A stretch of DNA of 64,000 nucleotides from Luteipulveratus mongoliensis (GCF_001190945.1 NZ_CP011112.1:4464001-4528000); one strand, 5' to 3'; counted from the first letter of the stretch, positions 38,370 to 48,611 are shown. Notes: generated by a model from the letters alone, not told the origin. Program-made: numbers and translations.

Positions 38370-41300
38370 TCAGACCTCTTCGACGCTGCTCGGCTCGCGC
38401 CGAGACAGGTCAATACCGAGCTCCTCCGCCGCGCGGAAGACCTCCTGGTCGGAGTCACGCAGGTCGATCGTCTGACCGTCGGAGCTGAGCACCTCGACGT
38501 TCAGACACAGCGACTGCATCTCCTTGATGAGCACCTTGAAGGACTCGGGAATGCCCGGCTCGGGGATGTTCTCGCCCTTGACGATGGCCTCGTAGACCTT
38601 CACGCGACCGTTGACGTCATCGGACTTGATGGTGAGCAGCTCCTGCAGCGCGTACGCCGCGCCGTATGCCTCGAGCGCCCACACCTCCATCTCACCGAAT
38701 CGCTGACCACCGAACTGCGCCTTACCACCCAGCGGCTGCTGCGTGATCATGGAGTACGGACCGGTCGAGCGGGCGTGGATCTTGTCGTCGACCAGGTGGT
38801 GCAGCTTCAGGATGTACATGTAGCCCACGGCCACCGGCTCGGGGAACGGCTCGCCGGAGCGACCGTCGAAGAGCGGCGTCTTGCCGGAGCCATCCACCAG
38901 GCGCACACCGTCGCGCGTCGGAGTCGTCGAGTCGAGCAGACCCGTGATCTCGCTCTCGCGAGCACCGTCGAACACCGGCGAGGCGATCCGCGTGAACGGA
39001 CCGGCCTGACGGGCGTCGGCGGGGATCTTCTCGGCCCACTCCGGCGTGCCCTCGATGTTCCAGCCACGCGAGGCGGCCCAGCCCATGTGCAGCTCGAGCA
39101 CCTGGCCCGGGTTCATCCGGGAGGGAACACCCAGCGGGTTGAGCACGACGTCGACCGGCGTGCCGTCCTCGAGGAACGGCATGTCCTCCACCGGCAGGAT
39201 CTTGGCGATGACGCCCTTGTTGCCGTGGCGGCCGGCGAGCTTGTCACCGTCGGTGATCTTGCGCTTGTTGGCGACGTAGACCCGGACCAGCTGGTTGACG
39301 CCCGGCGGGAGCTCGTCGCCCTCGTCGCGGTCGAACACCCGGACGCCGATGACCGTGCCGGTCTCGCCGTGCGGCACCTTCATCGAGGTGTCGCGGACCT
39401 CACGCGCCTTCTCACCGAAGATGGCGCGCAGCAGGCGCTCCTCCGGCGTCAGCTCGGTCTCACCCTTGGGCGTGACCTTGCCGACGAGCAGGTCGCCGTC
39501 ACGAACCTCAGCACCGATGCGGATGATGCCGCGCTCGTCCAGGTCCGCGAGGACCTCCTCGGAGACGTTCGGGATGTCCCGAGTGATCTCCTCCGGACCG
39601 AGCTTGGTGTCGCGCGCATCGATCTCGTGCTCCTCGATGTGGATCGAGGACAGGACGTCGTCCTGCACGAGACGCTGGCTGAGGATGATGGCGTCCTCGT
39701 AGTTGTGGCCCTCCCACGGCATGAATGCCACGAGGAGGTTCTTGCCCAGCGCCATCTCGCCACCGTCGGTCGCAGGACCGTCGGCGATGAAGGTGCCGGC
39801 CTCGACGCGGTCACCCGCCTCCACGACGACCCGCTGGTTGTAGCAGGTGCCCTGGTTGGAGCGGGTGAACTTGGCGATGCGGTACGTCTGGCGCGTGCCG
39901 TCGTCGTTGGCGATCGTCACCAGGTCGGCCGAGACCTCCTCGACGACACCGGCCTTCGTGGCGCGAACCACGTCACCGGAGTCGAGCGCGGTGCGGTACT
40001 CGATGCCCGTGCCGACCAGCGGCGCCTCGGACTTGACCAGCGGGACAGCCTGACGCTGCATGTTGGCGCCCATGAGCGCACGGTTGGCGTCGTCGTGCTC
40101 CAGGAACGGGATCAGCGCGGTCGCGGCCGAGACCATCTGGCGCGCGGACACGTCCATGTAGTCGACCTCTTCGGCCGGGACGTCGCTGGCCTCTCCACCC
40201 TTGGTGCGGACCAGTACGAGGTCCTCGGCGAAGTGGTTGTCCTGCGTCAGCGGCGCGTTGGCCTGCGCGATGACGAACTCGTCCTCTTCGTCCGCCGACA
40301 GGTAGTCGACCTCGTCGCTGACCTTGCCCTTGGAGACCTTGCGGTACGGGGTCTCGACGAAGCCGAACGCGTTGATGCGACCGAACGTCGCCAGCGAGCC
40401 GATCAGACCGATGTTGGGACCCTCAGGGGTCTCGATCGGGCACATGCGGCCGTAGTGCGACGGGTGAACGTCACGGACCTCCATGCCGGCGCGGTCACGG
40501 GACAGACCACCCGGACCCAGCGCGGAGAGACGACGCTTGTTCGTCAGGCCGGCCAGCGGGTTGTTCTGGTCCATGAACTGCGACATCTGGCTGGTGCCGA
40601 AGAACTCCTTGATGGAGGCAACGACGGGCCGGATGTTGATCAGCGTCTGCGGCGTGATGGCCTCGACGTCCTGCGTGGTCATGCGCTCGCGGACGACGCG
40701 CTCCATGCGGGACAGACCCGTGCGGACCTGGTTCTGGATGAGCTCGCCGACGTTGCGGACACGACGGTTGCCGAAGTGGTCGATGTCGTCGACCTCGACG
40801 CGGAACTCGGCCGGCTGACCGTCACGCACACCAGGCATCGTCGTCTCGCCGGCGTGCAGCGAGACGAGGTACTTGATGGTGGCGACGATGTCGTCGATAC
40901 CGAGCACCGACTCGCTCAGCGGCGCCTGGACACCCAGCTTCTTGTTCAGCTTGTAGCGACCGACCTTGGCCAGGTCGTAGCGCTTGCCGTTGAAGTAGAG
41001 GTTGTCCAGCAGCGTCTGAGCGGCCTCCTTGGTGGGCGGCTCTCCCGGACGCAGCTTGCGGTAGATGTCCAGCAGCGCCTCGTCCTGACCAGCGGTGTGG
41101 TCCTTTTCGAGGGTCTGGCGCATCGACTCGTACTCGCCGAACTCCTCGAGGATCTGCGCCTCGGTCCAGCCGAGCGCCTTGAGGAGCACCGTGACCGACT
41201 GCTTGCGCTTGCGGTCGACGCGCACGCCGACCAGGTCGCGCTTGTCGATCTCGAACTCCAGCCAGGCACCGCGGCTCGGAATCACCTTGGTGGTGTAGAT

Positions 41301-41855
41301 GTCCTTGTCGGACGTCTTGTCGATGGAGCGCTCGAAGTAGACGCCCGGGCTGCGGACGAGCTGCGAGACCACGACACGCTCGGTGCCGTTGATGATGAAG
41401 GTGCCTCGGTCGGTCATGAGCGGGAAGTCGCCCATGAAGACGGTCTGGCTCTTGATCTCACCAGTCGTGGTGTTCATGAACTCCGCTGTCACGAACAGCG
41501 GAGCGGCATAGGTCATGTCCCGGTCTTTGCACTCATCGATCGAGTACTTGATGTCCTCGAACCGGTGATCGCGGAACGAGAGGGACATCGAACCGGAGAA
41601 ATCCTCGATCGGGGAGATCTCCTCGAAGATGTCCTCGAGGCCGGAGCGCTCGGGGACATCGACCCGACCGGCATCCTTTGCAGCGGCAACGCGAGCCTGC
41701 CAGCGCTCGTTGCCGAGCAGCCAGTCGAAGCTCTCCGTCTGGAGCGCAAGGAGGTCGGGGATCTCAAGGGGTTCGCGGATCTTGGCGAACGAAAGGCGGC
41801 CGGAAGCCGTCTTCGCAGAGGACAGAGTCTGAGTCGCGGTACGCGAGGCAGCCAA
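38370..41855 (-). CDS. rpoB: RNA polymerase beta subunit, with Asn at the rifampicin position 526
   Basis: 1161 residues from TTG 41855 ([13 protein letters not shown]), with GGAAGGA seven bases upstream. The open frame starts six codons earlier at TTG 41873. It carries [24 protein letters not shown]-type N-terminus and a complete C-terminus. The rifampicin region reads [21 protein letters not shown]: relative to E. coli it has Met for Leu511 (residue 424 here) and Asn for His526 (residue 439, codon 40541-40539). Other key residues (Asp516, Ser531) are conserved. Asn526 is a known rifampicin-resistance form. It is followed by rpoC. Confidence 0.98.
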   Translation of the reverse strand: MAASRTATQTLSSAKTASGRLSFAKIREPLEIPDLLALQTESFDWLLGNERWQARVAAAKDAGRVDVPERSGLEDIFEEISPIEDFSGSMSLSFRDHRFEDIKYSIDECKDRDMTYAAPLFVTAEFMNTTTGEIKSQTVFMGDFPLMTDRGTFIINGTERVVVSQLVRSPGVYFERSIDKTSDKDIYTTKVIPSRGAWLEFEIDKRDLVGVRVDRKRKQSVTVLLKALGWTEAQILEEFGEYESMRQTLEKDHTAGQDEALLDIYRKLRPGEPPTKEAAQTLLDNLYFNGKRYDLAKVGRYKLNKKLGVQAPLSESVLGIDDIVATIKYLVSLHAGETTMPGVRDGQPAEFRVEVDDIDHFGNRRVRNVGELIQNQVRTGLSRMERVVRERMTTQDVEAITPQTLINIRPVVASIKEFFGTSQMSQFMDQNNPLAGLTNKRRLSALGPGGLSRDRAGMEVRDVHPSHYGRMCPIETPEGPNIGLIGSLATFGRINAFGFVETPYRKVSKGKVSDEVDYLSADEEDEFVIAQANAPLTQDNHFAEDLVLVRTKGGEASDVPAEEVDYMDVSARQMVSAATALIPFLEHDDANRALMGANMQRQAVPLVKSEAPLVGTGIEYRTALDSGDVVRATKAGVVEEVSADLVTIANDDGTRQTYRIAKFTRSNQGTCYNQRVVVEAGDRVEAGTFIADGPATDGGEMALGKNLLVAFMPWEGHNYEDAIILSQRLVQDDVLSSIHIEEHEIDARDTKLGPEEITRDIPNVSEEVLADLDERGIIRIGAEVRDGDLLVGKVTPKGETELTPEERLLRAIFGEKAREVRDTSMKVPHGETGTVIGVRVFDRDEGDELPPGVNQLVRVYVANKRKITDGDKLAGRHGNKGVIAKILPVEDMPFLEDGTPVDVVLNPLGVPSRMNPGQVLELHMGWAASRGWNIEGTPEWAEKIPADARQAGPFTRIASPVFDGARESEITGLLDSTTPTRDGVRLVDGSGKTPLFDGRSGEPFPEPVAVGYMYILKLHHLVDDKIHARSTGPYSMITQQPLGGKAQFGGQRFGEMEVWALEAYGAAYALQELLTIKSDDVNGRVKVYEAIVKGENIPEPGIPESFKVLIKEMQSLCLNVEVLSSDGQTIDLRDSDQEVFRAAEELGIDLSRREPSSVEEV

Positions 41856-42272
41856 CGAGGGGTCCTTCCACAAGGCCTTACTGAGCGGCGGTCAGCGAAG
41901 CCCTATCGAGCACATCCCCTGCGTCGGCCGTGGGGCAGCACGACGACGACAGCACCTGCTGGATCGCCGGGAACGGTCGGCCCCCGGGCATAAACCAGTT
42001 GGTACTGATGGTCAAAGGGTGAGCGAAGACAAGGCAGCGCAAAGCAACAGCATAACCCAGAAAGGGGACCATGTCTAGGCGCGGCTCATCGGCCGGCGCC
42101 TCGGCCCGGACACCGCCACCCGCTCCCCCAAGCAGGTGACGCGTCGAGGATGGACCCGGCAGGTGTCCCAGGTCAAGGGATACTGCGGTTCTGGGCGCGT
42201 CGACGTGGTTCACAGCGGCCTCGCAACAGGGTCGTCACGAACGTCTGCGGCCACCGGCGTCCAGCAGCTTCC
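41856..42272. other. Intergenic region upstream of rpoB and downstream of the ABC exporter
   Basis: 417 bp without a supported gene. Its minus strand carries the rpoB promoter. One good box pair is listed separately. A second possible pair on the minus strand, TTGACC (42015-42010) and TATGCC (41992-41987) with a 17-bp spacer, is weaker at the -10. I see nothing coding and no clear terminator for the ABC gene. Confidence 0.5.
42049..42077 (-). promoter_or_regulatory. rpoB: Vegetative promoter of rpoB
   Basis: On the minus strand, -35 TAGACA (42077-42072) and -10 TATGCT (42054-42049) are separated by exactly 17 bp. The pair matches the housekeeping sigma consensus in 5 of 6 (-35) and TAnnnT (-10). 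It leaves a leader of about 190 nt before the rpoB start. Confidence 0.65.
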
Positions 42273-45200
42273 TCAGCCTGCCAACCTTCCGAAACGGGCT
42301 TCGAGCTCGGTCCAGGGCCCGATCGCCTCGACCCGCCCCTGGTGGAGCACGACGACGCGGTCGGCCTGCGCGAGAGCAGCCCGCTTGGACGTGGCGCCGA
42401 TGACGGTGGCCGATCGCGCTCGCAGGGCCGTCCACAGCTCCAGCTCCGTCGCGGCATCGAGCGCGCTGGACACGTCGTCGGCGAGCAAGAGCTCGGCATC
42501 GGCCGCCAGCGCACGGGCCAGCGCGAGACGTTGCACCTGCCCACCTGAGAGCCGTAGACCGCGCTGTCCGACCACAGCGTGCGCACCGCCCGCCGCCTCG
42601 ACGTCCACGGCAAGCCGGGCATCCGCGACCGGCTGCTCGAACGCGCGCTCGGCGTGCCCGAGCCGCACGTTGTCGACGAAGGTGCCGGAGAAGACGCGGG
42701 GAACTTGCGCGACGTAAGCGACTCTTCCCGGCCGCAGGAACGTCTCGGCATCCGTGACCGGCTCACCGTTCCAGGTGAGGGAACCCGTGTGATGCACGAG
42801 TCCGGCCAAGGCGCGCAGAAGGCTCGACTTGCCGGAGCCCACCTGGCCGAGCAGCAGGACGAGCTCACCGCGACGCACGGTGAGATCAACACCGTTGACG
42901 CCGATCGTGCCGTCCTCGTGCAGCACGTCGACGTCGCGCAGGGCGATCTCGTGGAGCCGTACGGCCGGGCTCGGTGGCGCATCGGGTGCGGCTCCCGTGA
43001 GCAGGTCGATGTCGTCCGGGACGTCCATCAGGTCGGCCCCGCCCGCGAACGCCGACGTCGCCTGCTGCCAGGCGCGCGTGCCCGGTGCCTCGGTGACGAC
43101 CGCTCCTGCCACCCGCCCGAACCAGTCGAAGCCATTGACGGCGCCGACCACGAGAAGGGTCGTCGCGAGACCCCAGACGCCGTTGACGAACGCGGCCCAG
43201 GCCGCAACGGCTCCGGCCTGCACCATGATGCTCGGCACGCCGTCGAGTACGGCCTGCACACGGTGCTCGCTCACGGCCGCCTCGACGCGGCCACCGTCGA
43301 CCCGCTGCAGGTGAGCGTGCACCTCCGGCGTACGACCCGCGAGCTTCACGGTCCGTGCCGACTCCAGCGACGAGACCAGCGAACGGCCGAATCGCGCTCG
43401 TGCTGTTGAGGATTGAGCCGCCGTACGGCCTGCTATCGGCCGGCCGAGCACGGATGCGCCCGACGCCGCGACCATCACCGCGAGGAGCACCAGCCCGGCG
43501 ACGTAGGTGCCGGCTGCCACGGCGGTGACCACGACGATCACCAAGCCGTTGATGAAGTCGATCCAGCGGTCGGCGTACCGGGCATAACGATCAGCATCCA
43601 TGGCGCGCGCCACCACCTCGCCGGCCGGCGCTGGAGGCAGGCGATGCTGCGCGGTCTGGCCGCGCAGCACCGACATCCGGGTCCGCAGCAGCACCTCCAC
43701 CCACCAGCGTGGGTAGAGACCGATCGCGACGGCGAGGAGGTAAGGGCCGAGCAGCAGGGCCGTAACGAGGAGCCCGATGAGCCACACGTGGGTGGTGCCG
43801 TCGCGCAGGTCCACGACCACGTGTCCCCAGAGGAGACCGGTGAGCGCGCCGACCGAGCCGAGCAGCGCAGACGCAGCGAAGAGACCGACGGCCAGCAAGC
43901 CCCAGCCAGGGCGAACGCGCAGCGCGTTCCACACTCCGCGCGCGAGGCTGGCGCCAGGTCCGACATCGCGCACCGCAGGGGCGGGACCGGTGCGCCGGAC
44001 ACCACCGACCTCCGCCGCCTCGGTCTCGGTGGCGTGCTCCTCGGTGGCGGCGGCCTCCCAGAGCGTCCGGAAAGGCCCGTGCTGCGAGCGCATCGCCTGC
44101 ATCGGGCCGGCCTGCACGACACGGCCACGCTCGAGGACCGCGACGTGCTCCGCGCGTCGGGTCGTCGAGAGTCGGTGCGCCACGAGGATGCCCGTGCGAT
44201 GCGCCAGCAACCGGTCGGAGGCGGCCACCACGCGGGCCTCGGTGACGGGGTCCATCCGGGCGGTGGCTTCATCGAGGATGACCACTCGTACGTCGCGTAC
44301 GAGCAGCCGGGCGAACGCGACCAGCTGCTCCTCACCGGCCGAGAGGGACGTACCGGACGGTCCGAGGACGGTGTCCAGCCCCTCCGGGAGATGGGCGACC
44401 CACTCGGTGAGGCCGAGCTCGTCGACGGCGGCCTCCACGTGGGCTCGGTCGATCGCCGCGAACAACGTGATGTTCTGCTCGAGCGTGCCGGCCATGATGT
44501 CGGTCCGCTGGGTTACGACGCCGACAGCAGTGCGCAGCTGCTGCAGATCGAGGTCGAGGACGTCAACGCCGCCGATCAGCACCGTCCCTGGCTGCGGGTT
44601 CACCGCCCGCGACACCAGCGACGCGAGGGTGGACTTGCCCGATCCTGTACGACCGACCAGGGCCATCGTTTGACCGTGTGGGACGTGCAGATCGATGTCA
44701 CGAAGAGCGAATCCGCCTTCGTCATAAGCGAATTCGAGGTCACGGAACTCTAGGTCGAGGTCTCCGTCGGGCATCGGCGCGCCACCGACGGGCTCCGGCT
44801 CGACCGACAGCATCTGACGAAGTCGGACGAGCGCACCCAGACCGGCCTGCAGGTCGGGCAGGTGCTGGGCGACGTTGTTGATCTGCCCGACGAACAGGCT
44901 CGTGACCAGGAACAGCGTCACCAGGCGGGCCACGGTCAGGTCGCCCGCCACGACCATCGCGGCACCGGCGACGACGATGCCGGCCAGCGCGGCATGCAGG
45001 ATGACGCCGGCCCGCATCAGGAGCGATCGCTCGAGACGGAGGACGCTGAGGAAGCGCTCGTGCACCAGGGCGGACAGCTGCGCAACCCGGCGGACAGCGA
45101 ACGACTGGCCGAGGCTCGTACGCAGGTCGTCGCGGCCGGCGATGCTCTCCTCGAGTGCGGCAGCGTGATCGGTCCAGGCCATCTCCTCGACGACCTTGCG

Positions 45201-45776
45201 CTCGGAGATCTGCGGCAGCAGCCGGCGGATGGCCGGCCAGATCAGGAGTGCGGTGGCGGGAAAGATTAGCCAAGCCGGCCACCACGTCAGGCCCGCGATG
45301 ATCCACATCGGGATCACGCCGAACCCAGCACGCAGGAGGCCCCACACCTGTTGCCGCGTCAGGGTGCCGACCTCGTGGGTGTCGTCGTCGACGCGGTCCA
45401 GGACCTCGCCGACCGCCTGCTCTGACAGCGCCCCCAGTGGCTGACGTAGGGCAGCGCTCAGCAGGTCACCACGGAGCGCGCCCTCAGCACGATCGACGAC
45501 CGCCGCCCACGCCACCTGCCCGATCGTCGCGAGCACCGCTCCACCGACGACGGCGACCGCGAGAAGGACGACCAGCGAGCCGGTCGGGTCGGTCGTCAGC
45601 CGGCCGGCGACCACGGTGCCGAGCGCCTGCCCGGCCACACCGAAGGCGAGCGCCGTGAGCGCGAAAGCTGCTGCTGGCGTACGCAGGCGTCGCCAGCTCA
45701 CCTCCCGGGACGGATCGTCCACGGCAGGTCGAGGCGGGTGAGGGGTTGTCGCGGTCCGACGATCGGTGGTGGTCAT
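42273..45776 (-). CDS. Double ABC exporter (TMD-NBD-TMD-NBD) in one chain
   Basis: 1167 residues. NBD1: Walker A GRTGSGKST (Lys381), signature LSAGEEQ, Walker B VVILDEATARMDP with catalytic Glu, and H-loop VAHRLST. NBD2: Walker A GQVGSGKSS (Lys983), canonical signature LSGGQVQ, but Walker B LLLADDVSSALD has Asp for the catalytic Glu, and the H-loop reads GATSKRAA with no His. So one ATP site is competent and the other degenerate, as in heterodimeric exporters such as BmrCD or TM287/288, here fused. Each half has about six membrane helices. It probably exports a drug or lipid; no substrate is shown. ATG 45776; monocistronic. Confidence 0.92.
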   Translation of the reverse strand: MTTTDRRTATTPHPPRPAVDDPSREVSWRRLRTPAAAFALTALAFGVAGQALGTVVAGRLTTDPTGSLVVLLAVAVVGGAVLATIGQVAWAAVVDRAEGALRGDLLSAALRQPLGALSEQAVGEVLDRVDDDTHEVGTLTRQQVWGLLRAGFGVIPMWIIAGLTWWPAWLIFPATALLIWPAIRRLLPQISERKVVEEMAWTDHAAALEESIAGRDDLRTSLGQSFAVRRVAQLSALVHERFLSVLRLERSLLMRAGVILHAALAGIVVAGAAMVVAGDLTVARLVTLFLVTSLFVGQINNVAQHLPDLQAGLGALVRLRQMLSVEPEPVGGAPMPDGDLDLEFRDLEFAYDEGGFALRDIDLHVPHGQTMALVGRTGSGKSTLASLVSRAVNPQPGTVLIGGVDVLDLDLQQLRTAVGVVTQRTDIMAGTLEQNITLFAAIDRAHVEAAVDELGLTEWVAHLPEGLDTVLGPSGTSLSAGEEQLVAFARLLVRDVRVVILDEATARMDPVTEARVVAASDRLLAHRTGILVAHRLSTTRRAEHVAVLERGRVVQAGPMQAMRSQHGPFRTLWEAAATEEHATETEAAEVGGVRRTGPAPAVRDVGPGASLARGVWNALRVRPGWGLLAVGLFAASALLGSVGALTGLLWGHVVVDLRDGTTHVWLIGLLVTALLLGPYLLAVAIGLYPRWWVEVLLRTRMSVLRGQTAQHRLPPAPAGEVVARAMDADRYARYADRWIDFINGLVIVVVTAVAAGTYVAGLVLLAVMVAASGASVLGRPIAGRTAAQSSTARARFGRSLVSSLESARTVKLAGRTPEVHAHLQRVDGGRVEAAVSEHRVQAVLDGVPSIMVQAGAVAAWAAFVNGVWGLATTLLVVGAVNGFDWFGRVAGAVVTEAPGTRAWQQATSAFAGGADLMDVPDDIDLLTGAAPDAPPSPAVRLHEIALRDVDVLHEDGTIGVNGVDLTVRRGELVLLLGQVGSGKSSLLRALAGLVHHTGSLTWNGEPVTDAETFLRPGRVAYVAQVPRVFSGTFVDNVRLGHAERAFEQPVADARLAVDVEAAGGAHAVVGQRGLRLSGGQVQRLALARALAADAELLLADDVSSALDAATELELWTALRARSATVIGATSKRAALAQADRVVVLHQGRVEAIGPWTELEARFGRLAG

Positions 45777-45853
45777 CGTTTGCTCACGCTATGCGTGGGC
45801 GCAGACAGGGCGCCTCCCAATTTCCACCGGCCGGGCGACCCCCGAGCAATGCA

Positions 45854-45885
45854 GCGGCCCCTCCGGTCGAAACCGGAGGGGCCGC
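45854..45885 (-). terminator. Terminator of the serine protease gene
   Basis: Perfect 14-bp stem GCGGCCCCTCCGGT with loop CGAA and its complement, five bases past the protease stop on the minus strand. It also lies behind the start region of the divergent ABC gene, so it isolates the two. Confidence 0.85.
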
Positions 45886-45890
45886 CGACG

Positions 45891-46622
45891 TCAGACGCCG
45901 GAGGTGGACTTGATCCAGCTGCGACTGTCGGTCAGGTTGGCGTAGTTGGACCCGGCGTGGATGTCCGAGCCCGGGTCGGCCGTGTCGCCGGTGGAGCAGA
46001 CACCGACGATCTTGCCGTCGACGAACAGCGGGCCGCCCGAGTCGCCGTGGTTGGACGCACCGTCCTCACCGAGGACGTGCACAGCCTTGCCGTCGTACGC
46101 ATCGGTGCTCGCACCGTCGATGTTGACCGTCGCCTTGTACAGCCAGTCCGGGTCCTGCTTGTCGGCACGGAGACCGTAGCCCCAGATCTCACCCGTGCCG
46201 CCCGACGGGGAGTACGAGTCGGCAAGGGGGGCGTACTCGTTGAGCTCCTTGTCCGTGCCCAGCTTGACCAGTCCGACGTCCCCCGAGGACGACGCCTGGA
46301 AATCGCTGGCCACGACGGCCTCACCGCGGTTGGCGGTGTCGTTGCTGTAGTAGACGTTCATCGAGGTGGTGCCGTCGACGCAGTGCTTGGCGGTCAGCAC
46401 CCAGCCGGCCGAGATGGCCTCGCCCGTGCAGCCGTACGTGCCACCGTCCTGCTTGAAGACGAGCTGCACGATGTAGGGCGAGTCGGCTTTGCTGCCACCC
46501 ACGATGTTCGACGTCCTGGGGCCGTCGTCGCCGGTGGGCGCGGCGTGCGCGGCCGTCACGCCGGCCGCGGAGAGCGCCAGTGCGCCGGCGGTGCCGACGA
46601 TGGCGCGAAGAGTCCTGCTCAT
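45891..46622 (-). CDS. Secreted trypsin-like serine protease (S1 family)
   Basis: 243 residues. Signal peptide MSRTLRAIVGTAGALALSAA to about AHA. A short propeptide ends before IVGGSKADSPYIV, the usual activation site. The triad is His in LTAKHC, Asp in SSGDVGLVKL and Ser in GNHGDSGGP-like (here SNHGDSGGPLF). Cys pairs CTGE/KHC and a lone late Cys (VGVCSTG) resemble Streptomyces-type S1 proteases. It is exported and likely degrades extracellular protein. Single gene with its own terminator. Confidence 0.93.
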   Translation of the reverse strand: MSRTLRAIVGTAGALALSAAGVTAAHAAPTGDDGPRTSNIVGGSKADSPYIVQLVFKQDGGTYGCTGEAISAGWVLTAKHCVDGTTSMNVYYSNDTANRGEAVVASDFQASSSGDVGLVKLGTDKELNEYAPLADSYSPSGGTGEIWGYGLRADKQDPDWLYKATVNIDGASTDAYDGKAVHVLGEDGASNHGDSGGPLFVDGKIVGVCSTGDTADPGSDIHAGSNYANLTDSRSWIKSTSGV

Positions 46623-46908
46623 GGTGCTGATCCTTTGGTTGTCGGGACGTCAAGGACGGCCGAGGGATGACCTGCGACCGCGCACCAGGACTATCGAGAA
46701 CTCCATGGGAAAACGATGGGTTATGGCAAGCCCAGAACGACTTGACTGATCACTGACCCAGCGCTGCCCGGGAGGACAGGGTGATCGGTAACAGTTCACA
46801 GCGAACGTCCACCGAACGACCAGCGCCTTTGCGGGGATCGAGGGTCACTCCGGATCGATCAGGGACGATGGGTGCCTCGATCAGAGACGCCCTGCGGAAG
46901 GACAGACG
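46623..46908. other. Divergent intergenic region protease / GreA-like gene
   Basis: 286 bp. It must hold promoters for both genes. The GreA-like gene has a good ribosome binding site GGAAGGA (46894-46900). I see no clear box pairs. An open frame on the minus strand across 46750-47358 is a shadow of the GreA-like gene. Confidence 0.45.
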
Positions 46909-47379
46909 ATGAGTGAGCCCACAGCACTGGACGGCGAGGCCAAGCAACGGATCAACGCGGCACTCAGGGCTCGCGCCGAACGTGAGGTCAGCTCCTCGCG
47001 TGAGGCTGTCGCGGACGAGCACGCCGCCGCGGACCTGGACCAGGACTCGTCGTACGCCGTCGATGATCTCTCCCAGTCGGACGAGGCGGGTGACCTGTCC
47101 GGCCTCTACGGAGGGGCCGAGGAGCGCGAGAAGGGCGTCCTGAAGATCCTCGATGCGCTCGACTTCGGCCTTCAGACGACGGTGGTCCCGGGTGCGGTCG
47201 TCGCCTTCGGCGGTGACCACTACGTGGTGGGCGTCGCGGCTGACGCGATCGAGGTCGACGGTGTGACCTACGAAGGAATCTCTGCCGACTCCCCCGTCTT
47301 CGAGGCCATCAAGGGCCTCAGCGCTGGCGACACGTTCACGGTCAACGGCCAGGAGCACCGGCTCGACGTGGTCGCCTGA
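46909..47379 (+). CDS. GreA/GreB C-terminal-domain-like protein
   Basis: 156 residues. The N-terminal 85 residues are charged and helical (AALRARAEREVSSSREAVAD, then an Asp/Ser-rich stretch). The C-terminal 70 are beta-rich with GAVVAFGGDHYVVGVA, ISADSPVFEAIKGLSAGDTF and a final TVNGQEHRLDVV. This is the pattern of the GreA/GreB FKBP-like C-terminal domain, whose SxxSPLGxALxGxxxGD motif is seen in changed form. The coiled coil is too short and altered to be sure of transcript-cleavage activity. It may bind the RNA polymerase secondary channel. It lies between rpoBC and rplJL. Confidence 0.7.
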   Translation: MSEPTALDGEAKQRINAALRARAEREVSSSREAVADEHAAADLDQDSSYAVDDLSQSDEAGDLSGLYGGAEEREKGVLKILDALDFGLQTTVVPGAVVAFGGDHYVVGVAADAIEVDGVTYEGISADSPVFEAIKGLSAGDTFTVNGQEHRLDVVA

Positions 47380-47406
47380 CCCGGCGGGCGGCGTACAGAC
47401 AACGCA

Positions 47407-47439
47407 GAAGCGGGACCGACCAGTGGTCGGTCCCGCTTC
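47407..47439. terminator. Bidirectional terminator between the GreA-like gene and rplL
   Basis: Perfect 15-bp stem GAAGCGGGACCGACC, loop AGT, GGTCGGTCCCGCTTC. Convergent genes lie on both sides (stop at 47379 and rplL stop at 47540). Confidence 0.88.
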
Positions 47440-47469
47440 GCAGAGATGATCTAACTGATCACTCTTGAT

Positions 47470-47522
47470 GAGACTCCTCCTCCGGCCGAGGTCGCAAGCT
47501 CCCTCGGTCCGGCATCGTCGTC
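47470..47522. repeat. 53-bp dispersed palindromic element, copy B
   Basis: Matches 5317-5369 at 52 of 53 positions (A at 47497 for G at 5344). It lies 18 bases beyond the rplL stop, between rplL and its terminator. Here the outer arms GAGAC/GTCTC can also pair, making the palindrome longer than in copy A. See copy A for the core hairpin. Confidence 0.85.
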
Positions 47523-47539
47523 TCTTCTAGAAGTCAGTC

Positions 47540-47926
47540 TTACTTGAGCTCGACGGAGGCGCCGGCGCCCTCGAGGGCCTCCTTGGCCTTCTCCGCCGCA
47601 GCCTTGTCGACCTTCTCCAGGACGGGCTTGGGGGCGCCGTCCACGAGGTCCTTGGCCTCCTTCAGGCCGAGGGAGGTCAGCGCGCGGACCTCCTTGATGA
47701 CCTGGATCTTCTTGTCGCCGGCACCCGTGAGGATGACGTCGAACTCGTCCTGCTCGGCGGCGGCCTCGCCGGCGCCGGCGGCCGGACCGGCCGCGCCCGC
47801 AACGGCAACGGGGGCCGCGGCGGTGACGTTGAAGGTGTCCTCGAACTGCTTCACGAACTCGGAGAGCTCGATGAGGGTCATGTCCTTGAAGGCCTCAAGG
47901 AGCTCGTCGGTGCTGAGCTTCGCCAT
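47540..47926 (-). CDS. rplL: 50S ribosomal protein L7/L12
   Basis: 128 residues from ATG 47926, with AAGGA upstream. N-terminal dimerisation domain [20 protein letters not shown], an Ala-rich hinge (about 37-55), then the globular domain [20 protein letters not shown] to GASVELK. It forms the ribosomal stalk that recruits translation GTPases. The open frame extends to 48124 upstream without homology. It lies 67 bp after rplJ. Confidence 0.98.
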   Translation of the reverse strand: MAKLSTDELLEAFKDMTLIELSEFVKQFEDTFNVTAAAPVAVAGAAGPAAGAGEAAAEQDEFDVILTGAGDKKIQVIKEVRALTSLGLKEAKDLVDGAPKPVLEKVDKAAAEKAKEALEGAGASVELK

Positions 47927-47993
47927 GGTGGCGTCCTTTCCATTCATGCCGTGAGTGGCGTTGTGTTTGCTGCTGATTCGGCGTGAGCCGAGA

Positions 47994-48611
47994 TCAGCTG
48001 TCGTCGCCACCCTCGGCGACGTCGGTGGTGGCTGCCTCGTCGGCAGCCGGTGCCTCCTCCGCAGCGGCCGGAGCCTCTGCGGTGGTGGCGGGTCCCTCGG
48101 CCTCGACCTTGACGCGCAGCGCATCGACCACGCGGGCCGTCTGCGACAGCGGGGCCGCGAAGAGGTAGACCGCCTGGCTGAGCGAGGCGTTCATGGCGCC
48201 TGCCAGCTTGGCGAGCAGGGTCTCGCGAGACTCGAGGCTCGCGAGCTTGGTGATCTCCTCAGCAGAGAGCGGGTTGCCGTCCAGCACGCCGCTCTTGATG
48301 ACGAGGTTGGGGTTGTCCTTGGCGAAGTCACGCAGGCCCTTGGCCGTCTCCACCGGGTCACCGGTGACGAAGACGATCGCGGACGGACCCTCGAGCTGGC
48401 CGTCGAAAGCGGTGACTCCCGCTGCCTCGGCAGCACGCTTGGTCAGCGTGTTCTTCACCACGGAGTAAGTCGCGTGCTCACGGATGGAGTTGCGCAGCTC
48501 AGTGAGCTGGGCCACGGACAAGCCGCGGTACTCCGTCAGCACGGCCGCGCTCGAGTCACGAAACTTGTCCGTGAGCTCAGCGATCGCCACATTCTTGTCG
48601 GACTTCGCCAT
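47994..48611 (-). CDS. rplJ: 50S ribosomal protein L10
   Basis: 205 residues. [20 protein letters not shown] start, then [29 protein letters not shown] and an acidic, Ala-rich C-terminal extension (about 165-205), common in actinobacteria. It anchors L7/L12 dimers to 23S rRNA. A strong AAGGAGG precedes the ATG. It is regulated through the long leader upstream. rplK-rplA are not in this window. Confidence 0.98.
   Translation of the reverse strand: MAKSDKNVAIAELTDKFRDSSAAVLTEYRGLSVAQLTELRNSIREHATYSVVKNTLTKRAAEAAGVTAFDGQLEGPSAIVFVTGDPVETAKGLRDFAKDNPNLVIKSGVLDGNPLSAEEITKLASLESRETLLAKLAGAMNASLSQAVYLFAAPLSQTARVVDALRVKVEAEGPATTAEAPAAAEEAPAADEAATTDVAEGGDDS

Noticed and set aside
38325-41993. 1222-codon open frame antisense to rpoB
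   Set aside because: Same cause; codon-position shadow of rpoB with no recognisable domain or ribosome binding site.
46750-47358. 202-codon minus-strand frame over the GreA-like gene
   Set aside because: The plus frame has a good ribosome binding site, a GreA-like domain and a terminator at its end. The minus frame has none of these.
47482-47512. Real small protein encoded by the 53-bp repeat
   Set aside because: Both copies give an open mini-frame from ATGCCGGACC, but there is no ribosome binding site, and the DNA palindrome already explains the conservation.
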